Below, piece after piece: positions 1 to 8,338 of a stretch of DNA of 50,498 bases. Location of the stretch: contig CAJUPM010000012.1 in assembly GCA_910588425.1 (NCBI GenBank), positions 1 to 50,498 on the forward strand, written 5' to 3'. The notes under the pieces were generated by a model. The model ran no database searches, was not told where the DNA came from, and was given only the letters and a program-made list of their open reading frames with translations. The stretch is from an uncultured Christensenellaceae bacterium. Lineage in GTDB: Bacteria > Bacillota > Clostridia > Christensenellales > Christensenellaceae. Both the position numbers and the translations under genes were made by a program. Position 1 is the first letter of the stretch; the number at the start of each line of letters is the position of its first letter.

Positions 1-115
1 CCGTGCGCAAAGTTGAGATGGAAACTTCTAAAATTTTACCAAAGAAGATAAAGAGATAAACGGCAATGGTATGGCCGCTGGTAAAACTGGCGATGGCATT
101 CATGAGTGCTTGCAT
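1..115 (-). CDS. UPF0316 (DUF2179/DUF5698) membrane protein, N-terminal part
   Basis: Leftward gene cut by the window edge; only about 38 N-terminal residues are visible. Reading from the ATG at 115, the protein has a hydrophobic first helix followed by FFGKILEVSISTLRT. This matches the opening of the UPF0316 family (B. subtilis YebE type), whose members have an N-terminal membrane domain and a C-terminal DUF2179 domain. The family's function is not established. An AGGAGCC ribosome site lies 5 nt upstream of the ATG, and a good promoter lies at 145-173. It is transcribed divergently from ruvC and is probably monocistronic at this end. Family assignment rests on one short motif. Confidence 0.72.
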   Translation of the reverse strand, partial: MQALMNAIASFTSGHTIAVYLFIFFGKILEVSISTLRT

Positions 116-144
116 AATAGGCTCCTTTTTGATTTATTCACCTT

Positions 145-173
145 ATTCTAACAAGGCGCAGTGGAAAATTCAA
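145..173 (-). promoter_or_regulatory. Sigma-A promoter for the UPF0316 gene
   Basis: On the minus strand TTGAAT (-35, 173-168) and TAGAAT (-10, 150-145) are separated by exactly 17 nt. The start codon follows about 30 nt downstream with a ribosome site between. The rest of 116-362 holds no gene, only this promoter and the ruvC promoter candidates. Confidence 0.65.
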
Positions 174-225
174 GGCGGGCGGAAAAAGTTCATATTTGGG
201 AGGCTGGCAGCTGGCCGGGTTTATT

Positions 226-300
226 TTATGCTATAATAGGAGAGAAGCAGAACTGGCAGGCAATTTTCGGCTGTTCCTTCCGGGCAAAATATAGTATAAT
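226..300 (+). promoter_or_regulatory. Candidate promoters upstream of ruvC
   Basis: Two -10 elements point towards ruvC. One is an extended -10 (TATGC then TATAAT, 227-237) and the other is TATAGTATAAT (290-300). Neither has a good -35 at 16-18 nt, so the extended TGN element may do the work at the first. They lie about 125 and 63 nt upstream of the ruvC start. Confidence 0.5.
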
Positions 301-362
301 GGAAGAAAGCTTTGCCTGGCCGAATGAGACAAAGCAAAAGCGAGAGAAAAGGCGGAACAAGA

Positions 363-863
363 TTGGTTATTTTAGGGATAGATCCGGGGATTGCCATTGT
401 TGGCTACGGTGTCATTGAATACGATGGCTTTCGGATGAAGCTGATCGACTATGGCGCGATTCTGACGCCTGCCGGCATGAAGCTGCCCGAGCGTCTGGAT
501 ATTATTTTCGACAGCATGACGCAGCTGATGGAGCGGTTCGAGCCGGATGCCGTGGCGTTTGAGGAGCTGTTCTTTGCCAAGAACGTCAAGACGGCCATCG
601 ACGTCGCCCAGGCGCGGGGTGTCTCCCTGATGGCGGCGTATAAAAAGAATAAGGCACTATATGAATATACGCCTTTGCAGGTCAAGCAGGCGGTAGTGGG
701 ATACGGCAGGGCAGACAAGCACCAGGTTCAGACGATGGTCAAAACGATTCTCTCCCTTGCTGAAATTCCAAAGCCGGATGACGCGGCCGATGCTGTGGCC
801 GTCGCCATTTGCCATGCGCAGACGGTAAACTACCGCAAATCCAACCGATATTTTCGTGATTAA
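363..863 (+). CDS. ruvC: Holliday junction endonuclease RuvC
   Basis: RuvC resolves Holliday junctions by symmetric nicking after RuvAB branch migration. The protein begins with the family signature VILGIDPG (first catalytic Asp) and continues with AFEELFF (catalytic Glu) and DDAADAVAVAICHA near the C-terminus (the last two acidic residues), so all four metal ligands are present. I chose the TTG at 363, giving 166 aa. An AAGGCGG ribosome site lies 7 nt upstream, and RuvC proteins normally start directly at this strand. An in-frame ATG at 324 would add a basic tail not usual for the family. First gene of ruvC-ruvA-ruvB-queA, 14 nt before ruvA. Confidence 0.93.
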   Translation: MVILGIDPGIAIVGYGVIEYDGFRMKLIDYGAILTPAGMKLPERLDIIFDSMTQLMERFEPDAVAFEELFFAKNVKTAIDVAQARGVSLMAAYKKNKALYEYTPLQVKQAVVGYGRADKHQVQTMVKTILSLAEIPKPDDAADAVAVAICHAQTVNYRKSNRYFRD

Positions 864-877
864 CGGGGGAAAAGAGA

Positions 878-1462
878 ATGTATGCTTATATACGCGGGGC
901 ACTGGCCCTCAAAGGCAAGGATTACGTCGCGCTGGAGTGCGGCGGAGTGGGCTATAAAATATTCGTTACAGAGAGATTCCTGCAAAACGCTAAGTTAAAT
1001 GAGGAGACGACGCTGTACACGCAGTTGATTGTGCGCGAAGAAGAGCTTTCGCTCTATGGGTTTCCCAGCGAGGCGGAAAAAGAGATGTTCGAAAAGCTGA
1101 TTGGCGTCTCTGGCGTCGGGCCTAAGGCTGGAAAGGCGATTTTATCCGAGATGACTGTGGCGGAGATCGCATCGGCCATTTTTTCGGCGGATTCCAAGGC
1201 GTTTTCCAAAGTGAGCGGCATTGGCCCGAAAACCGCCGGAAGAATCGTTTTAGAGCTGAAAGATAAGATCAAAGCGCAGGATGCGGTTGGTGCTGTGAGC
1301 GGCGAGGAAACACCGGTAAATACGGCTGTCAGCGATGCAGTAGCCGCGCTGGTCAGCCTGGGATATGGCAAAGCAGAGGCGGCGCAGGCGGTTTCGGAGG
1401 TATCGGCTTTGGCGGATACGGCGGAAGAGCTCATTTTGCTGGCGATTAAGCGCATCGGGTAA
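878..1462 (+). CDS. ruvA: Holliday junction branch migration protein RuvA
   Basis: DNA-binding subunit that clamps the four-way junction and loads RuvB. At 194 aa it has normal length. It opens with MYAYIRGAL, the N-terminal OB fold. The middle holds two helix-hairpin-helix motifs, GVSGVGPKAGKAIL and KVSGIGPKTAGRIVLEL, and the last 45 residues form the small RuvB-contacting domain (SLGYGKAEAAQAV). The first hairpin reads GPKAG where GPKLA or GPKTA is more common, a mild variation. ATG at 878 follows GGGGGAAAAGAGA. It lies between ruvC and ruvB as in most bacteria. Confidence 0.95.
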   Translation: MYAYIRGALALKGKDYVALECGGVGYKIFVTERFLQNAKLNEETTLYTQLIVREEELSLYGFPSEAEKEMFEKLIGVSGVGPKAGKAILSEMTVAEIASAIFSADSKAFSKVSGIGPKTAGRIVLELKDKIKAQDAVGAVSGEETPVNTAVSDAVAALVSLGYGKAEAAQAVSEVSALADTAEELILLAIKRIG

Positions 1463-1486
1463 GCAAGGGAGAAAAGGGAGAAGCAT

Positions 1487-2539
1487 ATGCTGGAACAAGA
1501 AAATACAGAAGGACGCATTGTATCCGGGTTTTCCAAGGAAACGGAAGCTCCGATGGAAGTGAGCCTGCGCCCAAGAGTTTTAGAGGAATATATCGGCCAG
1601 GAAAAAGTAAAAGAGAGAATGCGCATTTTTATCGAGGCGGCCAGATCGAGGGGAGAGGCGCTGGATCACGTGCTGCTCTATGGCCCGCCGGGGCTGGGCA
1701 AGACGACGCTTTCGCATATCATCGCCAGCGAACTGAATGTGAACCTGCGCATCACTTCCGGCCCTGCCATCGAGCGCCCTAAGGATTTGGCGGCGCTGCT
1801 GACCAACCTGGGCGAGGGAGACGTGCTCTTTATCGATGAGATTCACCGGCTGAATGCCAGCGTGGAGGAGGTGCTCTATCCGGCGATGGAGGATTACGCG
1901 CTGGATATCATCATCGGCCAGGGGCCAAGCGCAAAATCACTGCGCATCGATTTGCCGCACTTTACGCTGGTCGGCGCCACAACCAAGGCTGGTATGCTGA
2001 CTTCGCCGCTGCGGGACCGTTTTGGTGTTATCTGCCGGCTGGAGCTCTATACGCCGGAGGAGCTGGACATTATCGTCGAGCGCTCGGCTTCGATCATGGG
2101 AATCAAAATCGAGCACGACGGCGCCATGCAGATTGCCCGGCGCAGCCGCGGTACGCCGCGAATTGCAAACCGCCTGCTGCGCCGCGTGCGGGATTTTGCA
2201 GAAATCCAGGCAGATGGCGTGATTACAAAGGAAGTCGCGGATAAAGGGCTGGATATGCTGGAGGTGGACAGCCTGGGTTTGGATGGCGTGGATCGCAAAG
2301 TGCTGGAGACCATGATCACCATGTTTGGCGGCAGGCCAGTGGGGCTGGAGACGCTGGCGGCGGCGACGGGAGAAGAAGCCGCGACGATAGAGGACGTCTA
2401 TGAGCCCTATCTGATGCAGCTTGGTTTTTTGATGCGCACGCCCAGAGGCCGGGTTGTTACGGATTTGGCCTATCAGCATTTGGGGTATCAAAAACCGAAA
2501 GAACGGGAAAAAGATGACGCTCAGGGGAGGCTGTTTTAG
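1487..2539 (+). CDS. ruvB: Holliday junction DNA helicase RuvB
   Basis: AAA+ motor that drives branch migration with RuvA. At 350 aa it is of usual length. Residues 66-73 form Walker A (GPPGLGKT), followed by Walker B (FIDEIHR), sensor 1 (GATTKAG) and the arginine-finger region (LRDRFG). The C-terminal winged helix includes GGRPVGLETLAAATGEE and the typical ending LMRTPRGRVVTDLAYQHLG. A GGGAGAAG ribosome site precedes the ATG. There are 24 nt from ruvA and only 3 nt to queA, consistent with co-transcription. Confidence 0.97.
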   Translation: MLEQENTEGRIVSGFSKETEAPMEVSLRPRVLEEYIGQEKVKERMRIFIEAARSRGEALDHVLLYGPPGLGKTTLSHIIASELNVNLRITSGPAIERPKDLAALLTNLGEGDVLFIDEIHRLNASVEEVLYPAMEDYALDIIIGQGPSAKSLRIDLPHFTLVGATTKAGMLTSPLRDRFGVICRLELYTPEELDIIVERSASIMGIKIEHDGAMQIARRSRGTPRIANRLLRRVRDFAEIQADGVITKEVADKGLDMLEVDSLGLDGVDRKVLETMITMFGGRPVGLETLAAATGEEAATIEDVYEPYLMQLGFLMRTPRGRVVTDLAYQHLGYQKPKEREKDDAQGRLF

Positions 2540-2542
2540 CAT

Positions 2543-3565
2543 ATGAACACCAGTGATTTTTACTATGATTTGCCCGAAGAGCTGATCGCACAGACGCCGG
2601 CAGAGCCCAGGGATTCCTCGCGTCTTTTGGTTTACCATCGCCGGGATGGGGCGGTGGAGCATAAGATTTTTCGGGATATTATCGATTTTTTAAACCCCGG
2701 GGATGCTCTGGTGGTAAACGATACCCGGGTTATCCCGGCCCGGCTCTATGGAAAGAAGCAGAGCACGGGGAGAGAAGTTGAGTTTTTACTGCTCAATCAG
2801 CTGTCCAAAGACATATGGGAAGTCATTATGCGCCCGGGAAAGAAGCTGCGCATCGGGGATCGGGTGGAGTTTGCAGAGGATTTGCAGGCGGAGATCCTGG
2901 AGAAAAAAGAGGACGGTGTTACGCGGGTCAAGTTCTATTTTGAAGGGCTTTTCGAGCCCTTGCTGGAGCGATATGGCAATATGCCGCTGCCGCCCTATAT
3001 CACGCAACGGCTGGAAGACAGGCAGCGCTATCAGACGGTTTATGCCAAGGAAAATGGCTCTGCCGCTGCGCCGACTGCAGGCCTGCATTTCACGCCCGAG
3101 CTGATGGAGAAAATCCGGAAAAAAGGCATCGATATTATCCCGGTTTTACTGCATGTAGGCCTAGGGACATTCCGCCCAGTCAAGGTAGACAATGTGGAGA
3201 ACCACAGGATGCACAGCGAATATTACAGCATCTCCGCAGATTCCGCCCGGCGCATCAACGAGACGCGAAAGAAAGGCGGCCGGATTATCGCCGTCGGGAC
3301 GACTTCTGTGCGGACGCTGGAGAGCGTAGCGGATGAGAAAGGCTGCATCAAAGAGCAAAGCGGCAATACCGAGATTTTTATCTATCCGGGCTATCGCTTC
3401 AAATGCGTGGATGCACTGATTACCAATTTCCATCTCCCAGAAAGCACGCTTCTCATGCTCATTTCGGCTTTTATGGGGAAAGAGCAGGCGCTGGGCCTGT
3501 ATCGTCTGGCGGTGCAGGAGCGGTATCGCTTCTTTAGCTTTGGGGACGCGATGCTGATAGTGTAA
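2543..3565 (+). CDS. queA: S-adenosylmethionine:tRNA ribosyltransferase-isomerase QueA
   Basis: Transfers and rearranges the ribosyl part of AdoMet onto preQ1 at tRNA position 34 to make epoxyqueuosine. The 340-residue protein starts with the family opening FYYDLPEELIAQTPAEPRDSSRL and contains NDTRVIPARLYG, the AAPTAGLHFT block, HVGLGTFRPV and the C-terminal NFHLPESTLLMLISAFMG. The ATG at 2543 comes 3 nt after the ruvB stop, within ruvB's tail. Last gene of the operon; a terminator follows. No tgt is visible here, whereas queA-tgt is a common pair, so tgt must lie elsewhere if present. Confidence 0.96.
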   Translation: MNTSDFYYDLPEELIAQTPAEPRDSSRLLVYHRRDGAVEHKIFRDIIDFLNPGDALVVNDTRVIPARLYGKKQSTGREVEFLLLNQLSKDIWEVIMRPGKKLRIGDRVEFAEDLQAEILEKKEDGVTRVKFYFEGLFEPLLERYGNMPLPPYITQRLEDRQRYQTVYAKENGSAAAPTAGLHFTPELMEKIRKKGIDIIPVLLHVGLGTFRPVKVDNVENHRMHSEYYSISADSARRINETRKKGGRIIAVGTTSVRTLESVADEKGCIKEQSGNTEIFIYPGYRFKCVDALITNFHLPESTLLMLISAFMGKEQALGLYRLAVQERYRFFSFGDAMLIV

Positions 3566-3606
3566 AGAAGTATGTGATTTACGAAAAAAAGCATAGCAGG
3601 GAGTGA

Positions 3607-3638
3607 AAAGGGGCGGGGATAGATACCGCGCCCTTTTT
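3607..3638 (+). terminator. Rho-independent terminator after queA
   Basis: AAAGGGGCGG pairs with CCGCGCCCTTT across a short AT loop, with one bulge, and is followed by TTTTTATT. It lies 42 nt after the queA stop. Confidence 0.8.
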
Positions 3639-3743
3639 ATTGAACTCATACAGTTTTCAATGTATTTAAAGCGCGAGCTTTTGAATTGAGAATGAGTGTG
3701 TGGAAGCAAGCAGCCCACAAGTTGCAATCATGCCAGGGATAGT

Positions 3744-3779
3744 AAAAAGAGCGGATGGTTTTAAACCATCCGCTCTTTT
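3744..3779. terminator. Bidirectional terminator between queA and parC
   Basis: A perfect inverted repeat (GAGCGGATGGTTT / AAACCATCCGCTC) is flanked by AAAA on the left and TTTT on the right, so it can stop transcription from both sides. It lies 17 nt beyond the parC stop codon. The 231-nt gap between queA and parC holds nothing else I can support. Confidence 0.85.
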
Positions 3780-3796
3780 CATTCACTGCATATATC

Positions 3797-6205
3797 CTAG
3801 AAGCTTCGCACTTCCGCCACAAAATCTCCCAGCATGGCGGGGACGAGCTGAGCGCCTTTGGAATAGCGCTCCTCCAGCGGAAGCTCGGCCGAAGTGAGGG
3901 GATAGACCTGCCCGGAATTGGTAACCACCTCAAAGGCAACGGGTTTTGTCAGCAACACGGCGGCCACGAGATAGCTGCCATTGGCGCCGCCCTTTGCCCA
4001 CTGGAAAGTTTTGAGGCCCTTGCCGTTGCGGCCCTGCACCTCATACTCCGAAAGCTTGCTCTGCTTGGCAAAACCGAGCTCGCTGAAGATGGCGAGGTTG
4101 CCTTGGCCATCCGTCTGGGCGGCAAAAATAATGCTGTCGCCGGCGGCCAGCTTGATGCCGCCAACGCCCTTGCCTGTTTTCCCCTGAAGGCTGATCTCCT
4201 CCTTAGAGAAGCAAATGGACATGCCAGCCTTTGTAATCAGCAGAAGATTGGGCAGAGACGGGATATCTGCCTCGGCAAGCAGCAATTCATCCTTGGGTTT
4301 TAAGCCGCAGGCGATGATCTTCTGCTTGCGGCTCTCCAGTTCGGCAAAATCGGTGTATTTTACCATGCCGCTCTTGCTTACCGTCAGCAGGCGGCCCTGC
4401 GCAGGGGAGGAGACAGAGATGATTTTTTCGCCTTTCTCGATGCCCGCCAGCAGAGAGTTGATGGTGCTGCCAGCATCCTTATACTTGGCTTCCTTGATGC
4501 TCTCGACATCCAGAGAATAGAGGTTTGCATGGTTGGTAAACAGCCAGAGCTTTGCCTCGGTGTTCGTCTCGATGATCTGCGCCGGGAGATTGCGATCCGC
4601 CGCTTCGCCGCCCTCTGCGCCCCGGGCCAGCATTTTTTTGCTCATGCGCTTGAGGTTGCCGCCCTTGGTATAGATCACGGCACACTCTTCGACCACTTTA
4701 AAATGCTCTTCATCAATCGTGATGGTGCCGCTCTCGGAAGAGAGGGGCGTGCGGCGCTTGACGGCATATTTGGAGCTGATGGCCGAAAGCTCCTGAATGA
4801 TGACGCCGTCCAGCCGATCCTGCGAGGCAAGAATGGCGCGGAGTTCGTTTAGGAGCGCGACGGTTTTCTCGTATTCCTCCCGCAGAGTGATGACTTCCAG
4901 CTGGGTCAGGCGCGCCAGACGCAGATCCAAAATCGCCTGCGCCTGAATGCCGGTAATATGGAGCTTTTCCATCAGGCCGGCTTTTGCCTCTTTGGAGCTG
5001 CTGGAAGAGCGGATGATCTTGATGACCAGATCGATGTTGGTTACCGCAATGATGAGGCCCTCCAGCTTATGCTCCTTTTCCTCGGCCGCTTCCTTGTCAA
5101 ATTGCACGCGCCGGGTAACAACATCGCGCTGGAAGTTGATGTAGTAATCCAAAATCTCCAAAAGCCCGAGAAGCTTGGGCTGTCCATCCGCAATGGCGAC
5201 CATATTGATGCCGTAGCTGATCTGCATATCCGAATATTTATAAAGGCAGTCCAGCACTTTTTCCGCGTTGGTGCCGCTCTTTAGCTCGATAACAGCGCGC
5301 AGGCCAGTGCGGTCGGTCTCGCTGCGGACATCGCTGATTCCGGAAAATAAGTCCTTGCGCGTGGTGCGCAGCTGCTGGATTTTGCGCAGCATGGCCGATT
5401 CGCGGATCTCGTAGGGGAGCTCTGTGATGACGATGCGCGTCTTGCCGCCGCGGACCTGCTCAATCTCGGTCTTGGCGCGCAGGGTGATCTTGCCTTTGCC
5501 CGTCTCATAAGCCTGCCGAATGCCTTCTTTGCCCAGGATTACGCCGCCCGTGGGGAAATCCGGCCCTTTGATGCGGCGCATCACATCTGACAGTGAGCAA
5601 TCCGGCTGCTGAATGCGCAGAATGACGCCATCGATCACTTCCTTCAGGTTGTGCGGCGGAATGTTGGTCGCCAGGCCGACTGCGATGCCCGTTGCGCCGT
5701 TGACCAGGATATTGGGGAAACGGCTGGGCAGAACAGACGGCTCCTTAAGAGAGTCGTCGAAATTCAGCTGGAAGGGGACGGTATCTTTGTTAATATCCCG
5801 CAGCATTTCCAGCGCGATAGGAGCCATGCGCGCCTCGGTATAGCGCATGGCCGCCGGACCGTCGCCGTCGATAGAGCCGAAGTTGCCCTGGCCGTCGATG
5901 AGGGGCATGCTCATGGAAAAATCCTGCGCCATGCGCGCTAGGGCCTCATAGATGCTAGAATCGCCGTGCGGATGGTATTTTCCCATGGTATCGCCGACGA
6001 TACGCGCGCATTTCTTGTGCCCGCCGTCCGGGAAAACCTGCATTTCGTTCATGGCAAAAAGGATATGGCGCTGAACCGGCTTGAGGCCATCCTCCACTCT
6101 TGGAATGGCGCGCTCTAAAATGACATATTCCGCATAGGGCATGAAGCTATCATGCATCACGTCTTCCAGGGGTGTGCGTATAATGCTTAAAATCTCTTCT
6201 TTCAT
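3797..6205 (-). CDS. parC: Type IIA topoisomerase subunit A, topoisomerase IV-like (ParC)
   Basis: DNA cleavage and rejoining subunit of a type IIA topoisomerase, 802 aa. The catalytic pair is Arg121-Tyr122 (AAMRYTEARM). The quinolone-resistance region reads HPHGDSSIYEA, with Ser83 and with Glu87 where gyrases often have Asp. The C-terminal beta-propeller has several blades, such as GRNGKGLKTFQW, but the gyrase-defining GyrA box is absent: the equivalent position after KGGNLKRMSKK reads RGAEGGEA. This, together with EDGLKPVQRHILF, favours a decatenating topoisomerase IV over gyrase. It lies 18 nt downstream of parE. The ParC call is inferred; automated pipelines may call it gyrase A. Confidence 0.8.
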   Translation of the reverse strand: MKEEILSIIRTPLEDVMHDSFMPYAEYVILERAIPRVEDGLKPVQRHILFAMNEMQVFPDGGHKKCARIVGDTMGKYHPHGDSSIYEALARMAQDFSMSMPLIDGQGNFGSIDGDGPAAMRYTEARMAPIALEMLRDINKDTVPFQLNFDDSLKEPSVLPSRFPNILVNGATGIAVGLATNIPPHNLKEVIDGVILRIQQPDCSLSDVMRRIKGPDFPTGGVILGKEGIRQAYETGKGKITLRAKTEIEQVRGGKTRIVITELPYEIRESAMLRKIQQLRTTRKDLFSGISDVRSETDRTGLRAVIELKSGTNAEKVLDCLYKYSDMQISYGINMVAIADGQPKLLGLLEILDYYINFQRDVVTRRVQFDKEAAEEKEHKLEGLIIAVTNIDLVIKIIRSSSSSKEAKAGLMEKLHITGIQAQAILDLRLARLTQLEVITLREEYEKTVALLNELRAILASQDRLDGVIIQELSAISSKYAVKRRTPLSSESGTITIDEEHFKVVEECAVIYTKGGNLKRMSKKMLARGAEGGEAADRNLPAQIIETNTEAKLWLFTNHANLYSLDVESIKEAKYKDAGSTINSLLAGIEKGEKIISVSSPAQGRLLTVSKSGMVKYTDFAELESRKQKIIACGLKPKDELLLAEADIPSLPNLLLITKAGMSICFSKEEISLQGKTGKGVGGIKLAAGDSIIFAAQTDGQGNLAIFSELGFAKQSKLSEYEVQGRNGKGLKTFQWAKGGANGSYLVAAVLLTKPVAFEVVTNSGQVYPLTSAELPLEERYSKGAQLVPAMLGDFVAEVRSF

Positions 6206-6223
6206 CGTCTCGTCTTTCCTTTG

Positions 6224-8176
6224 CTATGCTTCCTGGGTGTTGGCCTGGAAGCGATCAGGCTTGTTGAAATTCGCGTATTCGCTGATATACTGCTTTCTGG
6301 GCTCGACGTTGTCGCCCATGAGGGTGGCGATGATGCGGTCGCAGGAGGCGGCGTCTTCCAGACCAACCTGCACAAGCACGCGCGCCTCCGGATCCAGCGT
6401 CGTCTCCCAAAGCTGCTCTTTGCTCATCTCGCCCAGGCCCTTATAGCGCTTGACTTCTGCGCCGCGCCCCAGCCGCGCCTTTGCCTCATTCAGCTGCTTT
6501 TCCGTATGCGCCCAAACCACCTGCTTGCCTTTTTTGATGCTGTAAAGCGGCGGCTGTGCGATATAGACATGCCCATCCGCGATGAGACTGCGGTAGTAGC
6601 GGAAGAAGAAAGTCAGCAAAATAGCGCGGATATGGGCGCCGTCCTGGTCTGCATCGGCAAGAATGATGATCTTGTGGTATTTCAGGCTGGATTTATCGAA
6701 GGATTTATCAAACCCGGCGCCCAGCGCTGTGATGATAGAGCGGAACTCCTCGTTTTGCAGAACCTGTTCAATGCGCTTTTTCTCCACGTTCAGCGGCTTA
6801 CCGCGCAGAGGCAGGATGGCCTGAAAGCGACGGTCGCGCCCCATTTTGGCATTGCCGCCGGCGCTGTCGCCCTCGACGATGAACAGCTCATTTTTCTCCG
6901 CGATTTTGCCCGTGCAGGCAGAGAGCTTGCCCACCAGCGGGGCGGAATCTGCCTTGCTCTTCTCACGCTCGATTTTCTTTGCTTTTTTGGCCGCTTCGCG
7001 CACTTTGGCCGCAGTGATGGCCTTTTCTGCAATGCGCGCACAGACGGCGGTATTGCTGAGATCCGAGAAATATTCGCTCAGCCCCTCAAAGACAATGCCT
7101 TCCACGGCAGTGCGGGCTTCTGTATTGCCCAGCCGCGTTTTTGTCTGGCCCTCGAACTGGACATTTTTGATTTTCAGAGAGAGGATGGCAGTCAGCCCTT
7201 CGCGGAAATCCTCGCCTTCAAAGCTGATTTTTTCTTTGGCCGCGGCAGAAGAGTTCCTCATATATTCGTTCATCACCTTGGTGATGGCCGTTTTGAAGCC
7301 AGTTTCATGCGTGCCGCCCTCGGGCGTGGGGATATTATTGACGTAGGAATAGATGCTTTCGCTCTCTCCTGAAACATACTGCATGGCGAGGCTGGCCCAG
7401 ATGCCGTTTTTCTCGCCCTCGATGACGATGGGCAGGGGATGCAGAGCTTCTTTATCCTGGTTCATATCCAGCAGAAAATCCGAGATGCCGCCGGAGTAAT
7501 TGAAAGAGACCTTGCGGCTCTTTCCTTCGCGCTTGTCCACCAAATGGATGGTGATGCCGCGGATCAGAAAAGCGAGCTCCCGGAGCCGCCGCGCGATGCG
7601 ATCAAAATGCAGGTTCAGATCGTCGAATACGGTGGCATCCGCCAGATAGGTGATTTTGGTGCCGCGCTTATTGGTCGTGCCAGCTTCGCGCAGGGCATAC
7701 TGCGGCTTTCCGGCATGCAGCTTGCCGCCTTCAAAGACGGACGCATACTCCTGTTCGTAAATTTTTCCGCCAAAATAGACTTCCACTTTCAGCCATTTGG
7801 AAAGCGCGTTGACAACGCTGGCGCCCACGCCGTGCAGGCCGCCGGAAAAGGAATAGCTTTCATTATTGAACTTTCCGCCGGCGTGCAGCTGCGTAAAGAC
7901 AACTTCCACGCCCGAGATATGCAGCTCTGGGTGAATGCCGACGGGAATGCCGCGGCCGTTATCCTCGACGGTAACGCTCAAATCCTCATTTAAGGTTACG
8001 GTTATGGTATCGGCAAAGCCGTTGGCGGCTTCGTCGATGGAGTTATCGATAATTTCCCAAAGAAGATGATGCAAGCCGCGGTGGCCGGTAGAGCCGATGT
8101 ACATGCCCGGCCGCCGACGCACGGCATCCAGGCCCTCCAAGACTTGAATATCATCCACTGTATATGATGTAGACAT
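6224..8176 (-). CDS. parE: Type IIA topoisomerase subunit B, topoisomerase IV-like (ParE)
   Basis: ATPase subunit partnering the downstream parC, 650 aa. The GHKL ATP site is seen in EIIDNSIDEA (Glu41, Asn45) and EDNGRGIP (Asp72, Gly74). The transducer carries the QTKTRLGN lysine. The TOPRIM domain shows EGDSAGG and ADADQDGAHI, and the C-terminus has RYKGLGEMSKEQLWETT. The ATG at 8176 has a GGAGG ribosome site 6 nt upstream. Short GyrB and ParE proteins look much alike, so the ParE call depends mainly on its partner lacking a GyrA box and on neither gene lying near dnaA/recF in this window. Confidence 0.8.
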   Translation of the reverse strand: MSTSYTVDDIQVLEGLDAVRRRPGMYIGSTGHRGLHHLLWEIIDNSIDEAANGFADTITVTLNEDLSVTVEDNGRGIPVGIHPELHISGVEVVFTQLHAGGKFNNESYSFSGGLHGVGASVVNALSKWLKVEVYFGGKIYEQEYASVFEGGKLHAGKPQYALREAGTTNKRGTKITYLADATVFDDLNLHFDRIARRLRELAFLIRGITIHLVDKREGKSRKVSFNYSGGISDFLLDMNQDKEALHPLPIVIEGEKNGIWASLAMQYVSGESESIYSYVNNIPTPEGGTHETGFKTAITKVMNEYMRNSSAAAKEKISFEGEDFREGLTAILSLKIKNVQFEGQTKTRLGNTEARTAVEGIVFEGLSEYFSDLSNTAVCARIAEKAITAAKVREAAKKAKKIEREKSKADSAPLVGKLSACTGKIAEKNELFIVEGDSAGGNAKMGRDRRFQAILPLRGKPLNVEKKRIEQVLQNEEFRSIITALGAGFDKSFDKSSLKYHKIIILADADQDGAHIRAILLTFFFRYYRSLIADGHVYIAQPPLYSIKKGKQVVWAHTEKQLNEAKARLGRGAEVKRYKGLGEMSKEQLWETTLDPEARVLVQVGLEDAASCDRIIATLMGDNVEPRKQYISEYANFNKPDRFQANTQEA

Positions 8177-8217
8177 GAACTTCCTCCATACTGCTTGCTG
8201 AAAACAAAGATATACCT

Positions 8218-8247
8218 ATTATACTTCATTTCTATATTTTTTTACAA
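8218..8247 (-). promoter_or_regulatory. Promoter for parE-parC
   Basis: Minus-strand TATAAT (8223-8218) with TTGTAA 18 nt upstream (8247-8242). Transcription would begin about 35 nt before the parE ATG. The -10 is perfect and the -35 moderate. Confidence 0.6.
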
Positions 8248-8282
8248 CTGTTTTACTTTTTTGCGGGAAAGCGCTTTGATGC

Positions 8283-8311
8283 TTGGCTTTTGCAGAAGGG
8301 TATAGTATAAT
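8283..8311 (+). promoter_or_regulatory. Promoter for ftsQ
   Basis: TTGGCT (8283-8288), 17-nt spacer, TATAAT (8306-8311), 27 nt before the ftsQ ATG. The spacer ends in TATAG. A CcpA-site-like palindrome (GGAAAGCGCTTTGA, 8266-8279) abuts the -35 on the upstream side. Confidence 0.7.
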
Positions 8312-8338
8312 ATTTGAAAGGCGTTAAACGAGGATTCT

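Noticed and set aside
3566..3796. Small gene between queA and parC
   Set aside because: Short frames overlap the two terminator hairpins and lack ribosome sites.
6221..7372. Long open frame on the plus strand opposite parE
   Set aside because: It runs antisense to a fully conserved topoisomerase gene, has no ribosome site and no recognisable motif; high-GC third positions of parE keep the opposite frame open.
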